Shown here piece by piece: positions 41,541-51,024 of a DNA stretch of 64,000 bases. Location of the stretch: the NCBI GenBank assembly GCA_013289795.1, contig JABCZH010000003.1, positions 248,001 to 312,000 of the forward strand. The letters run 5' to 3'. Every line of letters starts with the position of its first letter. The first letter of the stretch is position 1. The position numbers were made by a program, and so were the translations under genes. The notes beneath the pieces are model-generated. The model was not told the origin of the DNA, ran no database searches, and worked only from the letters and a program-made list of their open reading frames with translations. The DNA is from Acidobacteriota bacterium. GTDB taxonomy: Bacteria; Acidobacteriota; Terriglobia; Terriglobales; Acidobacteriaceae.

Positions 41541-43874
41541 CTACGTCGGTACCTTCAAAATCATGTACCCGCCCAACAACGCGAAAATCAAATCCGGCGA
41601 CCACGCCGCCAGAAACGGCGGCAACTGATTGATGTTCCCCATTGCCTCGAACAACCCCGAGACCGTCCAATAGACCACGGCAATTCCCACTGCCACCGCC
41701 ACTCCCGCTATGGTTCCGCGACGGCCAGCCGAGAGCGAGAAGGGAATTGCCAGCACTGCCATCACCAAGGCAATCATGGGAAATGCAAACTTCTTTTCCA
41801 GCTGCACCCGCAGCCGCACCACTTCAAATCCACTCTGTTGCAAGTCTCGGATATAGCGCCGCAACTCCTTGTAGCTCATCTCCGAGGATTGCTTGACCTC
41901 TTTCTTGAAATAGGTCGGCGGTTCGCTCACCCCGGCAAAGGTCGCCACATCGAAGCTGCGGAAGCCCTCGATTGCAGACCCGCGCAGGTCGCGCTCCCAA
42001 CCCTGTGTGCATACCCAGCGTTGCAGTGTATCTTCCCAGTGTGCCCGCTCCGCATAGATTCGCTGCGTCAGTCGAAACGTTTTGGGATCAAACTGAAACA
42101 CCGTCAGCCGCCCAAACTGATCGCGCTCCGGATCGAACAATTGGTAGTAATAAATGTTGGAATGCTGTCCGAAGATCCATTTTCGATCGGGGTTTAAATA
42201 GGTTTGCGTGGGCTTGCCTTTGATCTGGTTGCGCAACGCGTCCTGCCGCTTGTTGGCGTGCGGCAAATAGAATTGGTCGAAGAAGAATAGCGAGCAGGCC
42301 AGCACCGCGCAGGCCGCCATCAACGGGGTTACGATCCTGTAAATGCTGATCCCCGTAGCTTTGATGGCTGTGATTTCGTTCGTCCGCTGCATCAACCCCA
42401 GCGTAATCAGCACCGCCAGCAATATGCTCAACGGCGTGATGTTGTAAAGGAAATAGGGCGATACACTTAGCAAGTACTCTCCCACCACCAGAGGCGAAAC
42501 CTGATTGCGTAAGATATCGCCCAACAACTCAAACAGGGTGAACACCAGCAGCAGCATCAGGAAGGTCGACAGCACCAACCCGAGATTCACCGCGAAATCG
42601 CGCAGCACATAGTCATCCAGAATCATGGGGAAGCTTGCTCTGAACACCCGCCGCCGCGTGGAGACTCTCTCGAAAACATCTTGCGCCCGATGGACCCGCA
42701 GCCCTTCCGTACCGTTCACTTTCAATCGGCCCTTGAACGGATTCAGCCGGTCGCGCCATGCCGACACATCGAACGGCCTGCGTTCGGCGCGCCACAGCAA
42801 GAACGCCCCACCCAAAAAAAACACGAAATCAGCCAGCCACACCCCGAAGCCGGGGGAAACCCGTCCCTGCCGCGCCAGTGATACTCCCACCAACGACGCG
42901 AAGTAGTACGCAAACACCAGCAGGATCGCGAGTACAAAGCCGGTCGATTTCCCGCCCTTCTTCGACGAAAGGCCCAACGGAATTCCTACCAGCGCTAGCA
43001 CCAGACAGGAGGTGGGCAGCGCCAGCCGGCGATGAAGCTCAATCCAGTCCCACCGCGCCATGGGATTGCCGTTGTCATGCGCCTGCCGCCAGAGCTCTGA
43101 GGTCTTCAGTTGTGAGACCGGCGCCGGTTCCTGTTCTTTGCCATTCTCCGCCTGGGGCACGGGGATCGGGAGGTCGGTATGCTCAAAGGTTGAGATCTGA
43201 TAGTTACCCGGAGTCTTGGGGTCCATCTCGTGCGTCGAACCGTTGGTGAGCCGAAGATGCAGAGTGTTCCCGCCTTCGCTCACCAGGATCCCTTGCTCGG
43301 CGAGAGTGATACGGGGCGACGCCGGCGTGCTTGTGTCGGCAATGAACACCCCCTTCCACACGGCCGCCCCCTGGGCCGCCTGCACGTTCTGGACATAAAG
43401 CACGAGTTGCGGAAAGCCTTCGTAAAACACTCGCGGCTGAACTTCAAATGAGATTTGTGACGACTTCAACTGGTCTTGTAATCGCGCCATGGCCGCCTGC
43501 GAGCGCGGAGCCACATACACGCCATTAGCCAGCGCCAGAAGCCACGCCGCCACCGCGAAAATGGAGATGACTCGCAGAAAGCTCCACACCCCCAGGCCGC
43601 TGGCCCGCATCGCAGTGATTTCGCTGTCAGCAGCCAAACGGCTCAACCCGATCAGAATTCCCACCAGGACTCCCGCAGGAATACTGATGGTGAGCGTCAT
43701 GGGAACAATCAGGAAGAAAACCTCGGCCACGCTCGGCAGGGGAGCGCTGTTGCGTACCACCAGTTCGAGGATTTGCCCCAGATCGCGCGTGAACAGGACA
43801 AACGTGAAGACGCCCACTCCGATCAAAGCGTGAGTCGTCACTTCGCGCAGAATATAGCGGGTCAGGATCCGCAT
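41541..43874 (-). CDS. LPS export permease, LptF-LptG fused in one chain
   Basis: 777 residues from ATG 43874. The N-terminal half (1 to about 410) has LptF features: LTRYILREVTTHALIGVGVF, FFLIVPMTLTISIPAGVLVG and ADSEITAMRASGL. The C-terminal half (from Met417) has LptG features: ILDDYVLRDFAVNLGLVLST, YFLYNITPLSILLAVLITLG, RTNEITAIKATGISIYRIV and FFFDQFYLPHANKRQDAL. Each half has six helices around a periplasmic beta-jellyroll. Known: LptF and LptG normally form a heterodimer that with LptB pulls LPS from the inner membrane towards LptC/LptA. Fusion into one polypeptide fixes the 1:1 ratio. The join is the segment FDVSAWRDRLNPFKGRLKV and following residues; no stop interrupts it. Confidence 0.9.
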   Translation of the reverse strand: MRILTRYILREVTTHALIGVGVFTFVLFTRDLGQILELVVRNSAPLPSVAEVFFLIVPMTLTISIPAGVLVGILIGLSRLAADSEITAMRASGLGVWSFLRVISIFAVAAWLLALANGVYVAPRSQAAMARLQDQLKSSQISFEVQPRVFYEGFPQLVLYVQNVQAAQGAAVWKGVFIADTSTPASPRITLAEQGILVSEGGNTLHLRLTNGSTHEMDPKTPGNYQISTFEHTDLPIPVPQAENGKEQEPAPVSQLKTSELWRQAHDNGNPMARWDWIELHRRLALPTSCLVLALVGIPLGLSSKKGGKSTGFVLAILLVFAYYFASLVGVSLARQGRVSPGFGVWLADFVFFLGGAFLLWRAERRPFDVSAWRDRLNPFKGRLKVNGTEGLRVHRAQDVFERVSTRRRVFRASFPMILDDYVLRDFAVNLGLVLSTFLMLLLVFTLFELLGDILRNQVSPLVVGEYLLSVSPYFLYNITPLSILLAVLITLGLMQRTNEITAIKATGISIYRIVTPLMAACAVLACSLFFFDQFYLPHANKRQDALRNQIKGKPTQTYLNPDRKWIFGQHSNIYYYQLFDPERDQFGRLTVFQFDPKTFRLTQRIYAERAHWEDTLQRWVCTQGWERDLRGSAIEGFRSFDVATFAGVSEPPTYFKKEVKQSSEMSYKELRRYIRDLQQSGFEVVRLRVQLEKKFAFPMIALVMAVLAIPFSLSAGRRGTIAGVAVAVGIAVVYWTVSGLFEAMGNINQLPPFLAAWSPDLIFALLGGYMILKVPT

Positions 43875-43992
43875 GAGGCGTCGCTGCCCTGAGTCTAGCA
43901 CGCAGTTTGAGAATGGCATTCAAGCTGCATATCGACTCGCAGAGGTCCTCGCCTTACCCCTCGGGCGAGTGAGGAAAGGACAACCCTCCCCT

Positions 43993-44382
43993 GTGAGATG
44001 CCCAGTGGTGTTATGCGTGGACGACGCCGAGGAGATTCTTGGTTTCTACCAGGATCTCCTCGGCAACTACGGCTACGCAGTGATGGTGGCCGAGGATGGC
44101 ACAGAGGCGTTGCAACTATTTCAATCCGGCACTCCGCAAATCGACGCCGTCATCCTCGATTACCATATGCCCGGCATGACCGGCTTGGAGCTGGCTGTCT
44201 TGCTGAAGAATCTCAATCCTGAACTGCCCATCGTGATGGTCGCGGGAAACAGTCCACGCCTCGAAGAAATGACTCCGTTTGTCGATGCCGCGATTCCCAA
44301 AGGCGTTTCCATCAGCAAGATCGCTGATGAGATCGAACTCCTCCTGGAGGAACGCTCGGCCCGCGCTCAACTAGTCGGCTAG
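43993..44382 (+). CDS. Single-domain response regulator
   Basis: 129 residues from a GTG at 43993 (upstream in-frame starts exist to 43873, but that region overlaps the divergent lptFG start). One receiver domain and nothing else: acidic pair in VLCVDDAEEILGFY, phospho-acceptor Asp in AVILDYHMPGMTGLEL near 60, Ser/Ala switch in VMVAGNS, Lys in AAIPKGVSISKI. No output domain, so a CheY- or Spo0F-like relay protein, or a receiver acting by protein contact. The kinase is not adjacent. Confidence 0.85.
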   Translation: MRCPVVLCVDDAEEILGFYQDLLGNYGYAVMVAEDGTEALQLFQSGTPQIDAVILDYHMPGMTGLELAVLLKNLNPELPIVMVAGNSPRLEEMTPFVDAAIPKGVSISKIADEIELLLEERSARAQLVG

Positions 44383-44451
44383 CGATCAGGTGAAGGTTCC
44401 TGAAAGATCCCAGGCAACACAGCACTGCCGACATCTCGGCACGCCTGCCGA

Positions 44452-46383
44452 CTATTCGGCCTTCAGGTACAACGCTGACAGGGGTGGAAGGGTTAAACTC
44501 AGCGAGTATGACCGTCCGTGCGAGGGCTGCGCCTCCGCCTGGACTCCGCCCATGTTGCCCATACCGCTGCCTCCGTATTCCGCAGCGTCACTGTTCAGCA
44601 GTTCTCGCCAAAAGCCGCCGGTGGGAACTCCCAACCGATAGCCAACTCGCGGTACCGGAGTAAAGTTACAAACCACGACGATGTTCCCCGTCGCCTTCCC
44701 CTTGCGTAGCAGGGAAATCGTGCTCGACAAGCTGTCATTGCAGTCGATCCACTCGAACCCTCCGGGCTCGTTGTCCATTTCATGCAACTCAGGATATTTC
44801 CGGTAGAGCCGGTTCAACTGTTCCACCCAACTCTGCAAACCGCGGTGCATGGGGTATTGCAAAACGTGCCATTCCAGGCTGGCGTCGTGCGCCCACTCGC
44901 TTACCTGGCCGAACTCGTCTCCCATGAAAAGCATCTTCTTGCCCGGCTGCGCATACATGTAGCCGAACAACAGCCGCAGGTTGGCAAATTTCTGCCACTC
45001 ATCGCCCGGCATCTTTCCGATCAGCGATCCCTTGCCGTGCACCACTTCGTCGTGGGACAGCGGTAACACAAAGTTCTCAGTGAAGCCGTACAACATCCGG
45101 AAGGTCAACTGGTTGTGATGAAACCTGCGGTGTATGGGGTCGTTGGCAAAATACTTCAGTGTGTCGTGCATCCAACCCATGTCCCATTTCAAACCGAAGC
45201 CGAGCCCGCCCACATAAATAGGCCGCGAAACCATTGGCCACGCCGTCGACTCTTCGGCAATCGTTTGAATCCCGGGATGCTCCCCGTAAGCCTCCCGATT
45301 GAATTGCCGCAAGAACTCAATCGCCTCCAGATTCTCCCGTCCGCCATACTGGTTCGGCAGCCACTCGCCTTCTTTCCGCGAGTAGTCCAGATAGAGCATC
45401 GACGCTACCGCATCTACTCTGAGCCCGTCGGCGTGATACTTCTCCAGCCAAAACATTGCACTGGAAAGCAAGAAGCTGCGTACTTCATTGCGCCCGTAGT
45501 TGAAGATCAGAGTCTTCCAGTCGGGATGAAAGCCCTGGCGAGAATCGGAATGTTCAAACAGGTGCGTCCCGTCAAAATAAGCCAGTCCATGTCCGTCAGA
45601 AGGGAAGTGCGAAGGCACCCAATCGAGAATCACCCCAATGCCGTGCTGATGCAGGAAATCCACCAGGTACATGAAATCCTGAGGCTCGCCGTAACGTGCG
45701 GTCGGAGCAAAGTAGCCGGTGGTCTGATATCCCCAGGAGCCGTAGAACGGATGTTCCATCACCGGCAACATTTGCACGTGAGTGAACCCCATGCGAGTGA
45801 CATAATCCGCCAGACGCGGTGCCAATTCGCGATACGAAAGCGATCGATTATGGTCTTCCGGAACCCGCATCCACGACCCCAAATGAACTTCGTAAATCGC
45901 CATCGGCGCTTGCAGCGAGTTCTTCTCCTTGCGTTGCGAGATCCACGCATCGTCCGCCCAGTCGTATTCCAGGTCCCATACCACCGACGCAGTGCGCGGT
46001 GGTTTCTCATGCAGCAAGCCAAACGGATCGGCCTTGTCGCCCACGTACCCGTTGTGTCGCGAAACGATATGAAACTTGTACAGCGCCCCTTTTGTGACTC
46101 CGGGAACAAATCCCTCCCACACCCCCGAGTTCCCCCGGGCCTCCAGGCGATGCGTCTGCGGATCCCAACGGTTGAAGCTCCCAATCACCGACACCTCGCG
46201 CGCGTTTGGCGCCCACACGCTGAAACACACGCCGCGTTCTTCCCCGGCGTCAGTGAGGTGCGCGCCCAGCTTGTTGTAGGCGCGATAATGCCTGCCTTCG
46301 TTGAATAGATGGAGGTCCTGCCCGCTCAGCAAACTAACATCGCCACGCACGCCCGTTCCCGAGCTTTCAATCGTCTTCGCCAT
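44452..46383 (-). CDS. glgB: 1,4-alpha-glucan branching enzyme
   Basis: 643 residues. N-terminal CBM48 ([20 protein letters not shown]), GH13 barrel with [35 protein letters not shown], catalytic nucleophile Asp in [17 protein letters not shown] near 317, catalytic Glu in [12 protein letters not shown], and [13 protein letters not shown]-terminal beta domain with [20 protein letters not shown]. It adds alpha-1,6 branches to glycogen. No other glg gene is adjacent, so it stands alone. Length and motifs are normal. Confidence 0.97.
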   Translation of the reverse strand: MAKTIESSGTGVRGDVSLLSGQDLHLFNEGRHYRAYNKLGAHLTDAGEERGVCFSVWAPNAREVSVIGSFNRWDPQTHRLEARGNSGVWEGFVPGVTKGALYKFHIVSRHNGYVGDKADPFGLLHEKPPRTASVVWDLEYDWADDAWISQRKEKNSLQAPMAIYEVHLGSWMRVPEDHNRSLSYRELAPRLADYVTRMGFTHVQMLPVMEHPFYGSWGYQTTGYFAPTARYGEPQDFMYLVDFLHQHGIGVILDWVPSHFPSDGHGLAYFDGTHLFEHSDSRQGFHPDWKTLIFNYGRNEVRSFLLSSAMFWLEKYHADGLRVDAVASMLYLDYSRKEGEWLPNQYGGRENLEAIEFLRQFNREAYGEHPGIQTIAEESTAWPMVSRPIYVGGLGFGLKWDMGWMHDTLKYFANDPIHRRFHHNQLTFRMLYGFTENFVLPLSHDEVVHGKGSLIGKMPGDEWQKFANLRLLFGYMYAQPGKKMLFMGDEFGQVSEWAHDASLEWHVLQYPMHRGLQSWVEQLNRLYRKYPELHEMDNEPGGFEWIDCNDSLSSTISLLRKGKATGNIVVVCNFTPVPRVGYRLGVPTGGFWRELLNSDAAEYGGSGMGNMGGVQAEAQPSHGRSYSLSLTLPPLSALYLKAE

Positions 46384-46493
46384 GTTCCGCCATCTCTAGT
46401 TTACAGGATGACCCTCACGCAGGTTTATCCGTGGTAACCTGCGAAAAGTGTGTGTCTGCGTTGATCCGCGTAAATCTGCGGCTGAGAAAGGTT

Positions 46494-47900
46494 TTGAATT
46501 TGTCCTCCAAACAACTGTTCCGCTCACTTGCCCTGGCGCTAGCACTCACGCTGTCATCCTGGGCGCAAGCCCCCGCTCCGCCGGAACAGAAAATCTCTCC
46601 CCAAGAAGCCGAAGAACTCTTCCACGACGTGGACAAGATCCTTCAGTTTGCCAGCAAAGACTCCGGTTTGCCGGCCAAACACGAGGTCAAACGCCAGCTT
46701 GTCACCCGCGACGAGGTGGTCTCATATCTACAAAAGTCCATGGCGGAAGACAAAGGCGCCCAGCGCTTGCGCCGCTCCGAACTGGTGCTGAAGAAATTCG
46801 GCCTGCTGCCACGGGACTTCGATCTCCAGGGTTTCCTGCTAACCCTCCTCCGCGAACAAGTGGCCGGATACTACGACGCCAAAACCAAAACTGTGAATCT
46901 GCTCGATTGGCTCGATGCCGAGCAGCAGCGCCCAGTGCTGGCGCACGAACTGACTCACGCCCTCCAGGACCAGTCTTTCGATCTGGAAAAATGGCTGAAG
47001 GACACCGACATCAACGATCAGAAAGAGCCGACGGCCGCCGACATCGAAGCAGACGAGGTCAGCGAAGCCCGCCAGGCCGTGGTCGAAGGCCAGGCCATGG
47101 TCACCCTCGTCGACTATATGCTGGAGCCCACCGGCCAGTCGCTTTTGGGTTCGCCTCAGATCGCCAAGGCATTAGAAGAGGGAATGCTGGTCGGTACAGC
47201 CGATTCGGTCCAGTTCAAGAATGCCCCAATTTATCTCAAGGAATCGCTGACCTTCCCCTATCGCTATGGTCTGGATTTTGAAGCCGAAGTGCTGCGGAGC
47301 GGCGGCAAGCAGAAAGCGTTTGCCGAGACTCTCACCAATCCACCGCGGACCACGCGTCAAATCATGGAGCCGAAAACATATCTTTCCGGCGAGCGGCTTG
47401 AGCCTATGCGCCTGCCGGATTTCGATCATGACTTCAAGAACTACGACCGTTTTGATATTGGCGCGGTTGGCGAATTCGACGTCGCCCTTCTCGTAGACGA
47501 ATACGCCGGAGTCGCGGCTTCACACACCCTTTATCCGCACTGGCGAGGGGGCTACTATTACGCGGCCCGGCCGAAGGGCGACCCTATTGCGCCCTTAGAC
47601 GTCCTGTACTTTTCACGCTGGTCAGATGCGGAGAGTGCATCCAAGTTCGCAGCCATCTACGCGGGCGCGCTGGAGAAACGATATAAACACGTACACCAGG
47701 TTGAAGAAAAAGAGACCAGGGATGTTGCCCAGTTGCCACCACCCCAAAGTCTGACCGGTACACACACCTGGCTGACAGGAGAGGGGCCGGTAGTGATGGT
47801 CGTACAAGCCACGAACGTTCTGGTCACCGAAAGTTTTGATCAAGCCACGACCGAGCACCTGGAACAGGAACTGCTTGGGATCGCACTGCCTGCGAAATAG
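46494..47900 (+). CDS. Secreted HExxH protein, probable zinc metallopeptidase
   Basis: 468 residues from TTG 46494, selected because it places the export signal (LFRSLALALALTLSSWAQA) near the N-terminus; GTG 46431 is an in-frame alternative. A zinc-binding helix VLAHELTHALQDQSFDLEKW occurs near 165-184 (HELTH). Before it is VAGYYDAKTKTVNLLDWL. The rest shows no family I recognise, though the LAHELTHALQDQ motif recurs in secreted acidobacterial proteins. Degradation substrate unknown. The upstream region holds a degenerate copy of the CTCTGTG-type repeat. Confidence 0.75.
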   Translation: MNLSSKQLFRSLALALALTLSSWAQAPAPPEQKISPQEAEELFHDVDKILQFASKDSGLPAKHEVKRQLVTRDEVVSYLQKSMAEDKGAQRLRRSELVLKKFGLLPRDFDLQGFLLTLLREQVAGYYDAKTKTVNLLDWLDAEQQRPVLAHELTHALQDQSFDLEKWLKDTDINDQKEPTAADIEADEVSEARQAVVEGQAMVTLVDYMLEPTGQSLLGSPQIAKALEEGMLVGTADSVQFKNAPIYLKESLTFPYRYGLDFEAEVLRSGGKQKAFAETLTNPPRTTRQIMEPKTYLSGERLEPMRLPDFDHDFKNYDRFDIGAVGEFDVALLVDEYAGVAASHTLYPHWRGGYYYAARPKGDPIAPLDVLYFSRWSDAESASKFAAIYAGALEKRYKHVHQVEEKETRDVAQLPPPQSLTGTHTWLTGEGPVVMVVQATNVLVTESFDQATTEHLEQELLGIALPAK

Positions 47901-47985
47901 CTATTTTCGAGATGTCTTCGTTAAGCCGAAGGTGCTAGCGGCCCAGGCGATCCAACTGGCATCAATATCAAGGGACGGTAATGCT

Positions 47986-48423
47986 ATGGCTAATGACGAA
48001 GTTATTGTGTGATTAAAGATTACCAGCGTCACGCATACACCTGAAATGATCACAAAGGCTCTTGGACTGAATAGTGATCGATCCTGGCGCGTAGGAGACA
48101 AAAGACCCCACACGATTATCGAGGAAGACAATAATGGATGGATAATCAATTCCGGTCGACCGAAGGCCACCTGTCTTGAGGAGCAAGTCCAAGCATTGCT
48201 AGATCGGGTCGATCAATGTAAGGACGCCATTAAGGTGCTCTCGCGAGATGCCAGTGTCGAATTCTCCTGCGTTGTTTATGCAGACACGACTCCTGCCCTT
48301 AATTTCGGGGCTGGCATCATTGGTCGATTAAGCGAGTTGGGGGCGAGTCTAGATATCGATTTGTACCTCCCCACAGGCAGCCCAGGTGCGCGCCCACCGG
48401 TTCAGGATGCTGTGGAGGGATAA
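47986..48423 (+). pseudogene. DUF4279-like gene with an in-frame TGA, probable pseudogene
   Basis: The frame opened by ATG 47986 reads MANDEVIV, then TGA (48010-48012), and continues LKITSVTHTPEMITKALGLN with SWRVGDKRPH and further DUF4279-type sequence to a stop at 48421-48423. The pattern ITxxLGLxxxRSWxxGD, then EEQVQALLDRVDQCKDAIKV, then VEFSCVVYADTTPALNFGAG and GASLDIDLYLP is the DUF4279 family, found near polymorphic toxins as a putative immunity protein. The TGA falls in the first beta strand, so the piece from 48046 lacks its first strand. The end (PTGSPGARPPVQDAVEG) is not family-like. Function of DUF4279 is not well established. Confidence 0.6.
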
Positions 48424-48660
48424 CTCGAGCGCCACCACTACGACCATGCCGCGTGGCAGATTGCGGAGGTGAATAGTTCTGGGGCGTGGACGCGGCAGGA
48501 AGTGTATGTGGGCGAGCGTCATTTGACGGCCTACAGCGGGACCACGATCTAAATTTCCACAACTCCGACTGGCTGGGCACGGAGCGGGTGCGGACGGACG
48601 TGAACGGGAACATCTACGACAAGCTGCCAGAGCTTGCCCTACCGGAATTCCACCGAACTG
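48424..48660 (+). pseudogene. Rhs core remnant with frameshifts
   Basis: In the first frame HHYDHAAWQIAEV leads to QEVYVGERHLTAYSGTTI and a stop near 48548. In another frame FHNSDWLGTERVRTDVNGNI continues, and in a third CQSLPYRN. Together these are the standard C-terminal Rhs core (EVY-GxRHLxTY..., HSDWLGTERVR, CxSLPFGD) split by two frameshifts. No toxin tip or upstream core is present. It directly follows the DUF4279 remnant, so the two probably represent a collapsed Rhs/immunity locus. Confidence 0.7.
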
Positions 48661-48667
48661 ATACAAT

Positions 48668-48683
48668 GTATTACATGTAATAC
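48668..48683. promoter_or_regulatory. 16-bp perfect palindrome, toxin-antitoxin operator candidate
   Basis: GTATTACATGTAATAC is self-complementary throughout. It lies 13 bases before the antitoxin ATG and next to a TACAAT hexamer (48663-48668), as expected for an autorepression site bound by the antitoxin. Confidence 0.65.
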
Positions 48684-48696
48684 GGGAGCCTTTTTT

Positions 48697-48909
48697 ATGT
48701 TGACAGTACGCTTGACTCCGCAGATGGAAACTAGACTAGCCCAGTTGGCCAAACGAACTGGGCGCTCGAAGTCGCACTACGCAAAGCAGGCGATCGCCGA
48801 ATTCCTGGACGATCAGGAAGATTATCTGATTGCGATCTCGCGGCTTGAGGACGACCTGCCCTCCATTCCTCTCGACAAGGTGGCGAAGCGCCTTGGCCTG
48901 GACCGCTAG
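48697..48909 (+). CDS. Antitoxin, ribbon-helix-helix (RelB/CopG-like)
   Basis: 70 residues. N-terminal beta strand and helices typical of ribbon-helix-helix: LTVRLTPQMETRLAQLAKRT and GRSKSHYAKQAIAEFL. The C-terminal tail (ISRLEDDLPSIPLDKVAKRL) would wrap around the toxin. A ribosome site GGGAG lies nine bases upstream. It overlaps the toxin start. Expected to neutralise the toxin and repress the operon via the palindrome. Confidence 0.85.
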   Translation: MLTVRLTPQMETRLAQLAKRTGRSKSHYAKQAIAEFLDDQEDYLIAISRLEDDLPSIPLDKVAKRLGLDR

Positions 48910-49159
48910 TTTCGACCCTCGCGCCTTGAAAGAGCTGGAGAAGTTGGATCGTGTCGTGCAGAAACGAGTTGTGTTTTACCTTCAGACACGCGTCGTGGAA
49001 AAAGGCAAGCCCCGCGACCTGGGTAAACCGTTGACCGGGGACAAGGCCGGACTGTGGCGTTATCGCATCCCTGATTTCCGCCTAATCTGTCGTCTCGATG
49101 ATGAAGCTCAGAGAGTCCTTATCTTGCGTGTCGCGCACCGCAAAGAGGCGTACCGCTGA
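48893..49159 (+). CDS. Toxin of the RelE/ParE superfamily
   Basis: 88 residues from TTG 48893, which starts the protein at the usual place (AWTASFDPRALKELEKLD) and overlaps the antitoxin by 17 bases. Fold signature: KRVVFYLQTRV, LGKPLTGDKAGLWRYRIPDF, RLICRLDDEAQRVLILRVAHRKEAYR. The C-terminal R/H/K-rich helix (AHRKEAYR) carries RelE-like catalytic residues, suggesting ribosome-dependent mRNA cleavage. It is intact, in contrast to the decayed genes before it. Confidence 0.85.
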   Translation: MAWTASFDPRALKELEKLDRVVQKRVVFYLQTRVVEKGKPRDLGKPLTGDKAGLWRYRIPDFRLICRLDDEAQRVLILRVAHRKEAYR

Positions 49160-49228
49160 GCTGGTTTCGCGCCGCCTTCTGTATAATCTCACTTCGCCTT
49201 CATAACAAAACGTTCGTAAAGGACATCC

Positions 49229-50104
49229 TTGTCACAAGCGGAAATCGGCATCATCGGCGGCAGCGGGCTTTACTCCATGCCCGGATTCACCGACGCCAAA
49301 GAACTGCGCCAACAGACTCCTTTCGGCGATCCTTCTGACGCGTACGTCCTCGGCACACTGGCGGGCCGTAGAGTCGCGTTCCTGGCCCGTCACGGTCGCG
49401 GACACCTGATTTCGCCCAGTGAGCTCAACTTCCGCGCCAACATTTATGGCTTCAAACAACTCGGCGTCGAGCGTATCGTCTCTGTCTCGGCGGTGGGGTC
49501 GCTAAAAGAAGAGCACAAGCCGCTCGATTTCGTCATTCCCGATCAATTCTTCGACCGCACTCGCCACCGTATCGACACCTTCTTTGGCGACGGCGTTGTC
49601 GCTCACATTTCTTTTGCCGATCCCATCTGCGCGGAAATGGCGGCCGTGGTTCAGTCAGCCTGCAAGAAAGCTCGCGTGACCGGCAAACGCGGCGGGACCT
49701 ACGTCTGCATAGAAGGGCCGCAGTTTTCGACCAAAGCCGAGTCGAATGTCTACCGTGGTTGGGGGATGGATGTAATCGGCATGACCAACCTCCAGGAAGC
49801 CAAGCTCGCCCGCGAAGCGGAGATTTGTTACGTGACCATCGCCATGGTCACCGACTACGATTGTTGGCATCCCCATCATGAATCGGTGACCGTGGACCAG
49901 GTCGTCTCGGTGTTGGTGAAGAACGCCGAAAACGCCAGCTCCGTGGTTCGCGAAACCGTGGCCGCCTTGCCCGCACGACGAAGCTGTAAGTGCGGATCGG
50001 CATTGGCCCACGCCATCCTGACCGACCGCACCAAGATCCCGTTTGCGACAAGGGAAAGATTGAAACTAATCCTCGGAAAATACCTGGAGAGCAAACCTGC
50101 ATGA
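49229..50104 (+). CDS. mtnP: S-methyl-5'-thioadenosine phosphorylase
   Basis: 291 residues from TTG 49229 with a good ribosome site (AAAGGACA). Signatures: IGIIGGSGLYSMPGF, FLARHGRGHLISPSELN, GPQFSTKAESNVYRGWGMD and TNLQEAKLAREAEICYVTIA, MVTDYDCWH. It phosphorolyses MTA to adenine and 5-methylthioribose-1-phosphate. The last bases overlap the next gene (ATGA), so it is coupled with a PfkB kinase. No other mtn genes are nearby. Confidence 0.92.
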   Translation: MSQAEIGIIGGSGLYSMPGFTDAKELRQQTPFGDPSDAYVLGTLAGRRVAFLARHGRGHLISPSELNFRANIYGFKQLGVERIVSVSAVGSLKEEHKPLDFVIPDQFFDRTRHRIDTFFGDGVVAHISFADPICAEMAAVVQSACKKARVTGKRGGTYVCIEGPQFSTKAESNVYRGWGMDVIGMTNLQEAKLAREAEICYVTIAMVTDYDCWHPHHESVTVDQVVSVLVKNAENASSVVRETVAALPARRSCKCGSALAHAILTDRTKIPFATRERLKLILGKYLESKPA

Positions 50105-51024
50105 GTATTCTTGCTGTCGGTTCGGTTGCTTTTGACTCCATCGCTACGCCCTCGGGCCGCGTGAAAGACATTCTTGGCGGGTCCGGCACTTACTTTGCTC
50201 TTTCCGCCAGCTACTTTACCGACGTGCGTCTGGTGGCCGTCGTCGGCGAAGACTTCACTGCCGAGCACGAAAGTGTCTTCAAGAAGCGCAAGATCGATAC
50301 CCGTGGCATCGAACGCGCCAAAGGCAAAACCTTCCGCTGGGGTGGCCAATACCTCGAGAATCTGAACGAGGCCAAGACCGATTTCACTGAGCTAAATGTT
50401 TTCCAGGAATTCAGGCCGATCATTCCCGCGGAATACATGGATTCGAAATTCCTCTTCCTGGGCAACGTTCAGCCCACAAAGCAAGCCGAAGTCCGCCGCA
50501 AAATGAACCACGTCCAACTCACCGGATGCGACACCATGAACTTCTGGATCCAGGGCGCGCGGGCCGAACTCCTGGAGACTTTGAAGCTCATCGACGTCTT
50601 GCTCATCAACGACGGCGAAGCCAAAATGCTCGCCGGGGAGCGCAACCTGCCCCGCGCCGCCCAGAAAGTACTTGCCATGGGCCCACAAGCCCTGGTCATC
50701 AAACACGGAGAATATGGCGCCACCATTTTCTTCCGCGAAGGCGCATTCGGCATCGGGCGCCATCCCTTCCGCGCCCCCACCTTGCCCATCGACGAAGTGA
50801 AAGATCCCACCGGCGCCGGCGACTCTTTCGCCGGAGGCTTCATGGGATACATCGCTTCTCAGGAAACCCTCAACCGCGAAGTTCTCAAGCGGGCACTGTT
50901 CTACGGCGGGGTCATGGGATCGTTCGCCGTTGAACGCTTCGGTACCGAGCGCCTGCAAAACCTGGATCGTGAAGAAATCGAGTCGCGCTTCGAAATATTC
51001 CGTGAACTCACCCACCTGGAATGA
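50101..51024 (+). CDS. PfkB-family sugar or nucleoside kinase
   Basis: 307 residues. PfkB signatures: ILGGSGTYFALSASYFTDVR (N-terminal GG) and VKDPTGAGDSFAGGFMGYIA with the anion-hole GAGD and catalytic Asp near 243. ATP site region QALVIKHGEYGATIFF. The substrate is unknown; coupling to the MTA phosphorylase gene suggests nucleoside or pentose salvage. The stop overlaps the ATG of the next gene. Confidence 0.88.
   Translation: MSILAVGSVAFDSIATPSGRVKDILGGSGTYFALSASYFTDVRLVAVVGEDFTAEHESVFKKRKIDTRGIERAKGKTFRWGGQYLENLNEAKTDFTELNVFQEFRPIIPAEYMDSKFLFLGNVQPTKQAEVRRKMNHVQLTGCDTMNFWIQGARAELLETLKLIDVLLINDGEAKMLAGERNLPRAAQKVLAMGPQALVIKHGEYGATIFFREGAFGIGRHPFRAPTLPIDEVKDPTGAGDSFAGGFMGYIASQETLNREVLKRALFYGGVMGSFAVERFGTERLQNLDREEIESRFEIFRELTHLE

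Noticed and set aside
45115-46308. 397-codon open frame on the plus strand
   Set aside because: Antisense to glgB, whose motifs are complete; no protein family features in the shadow frame.
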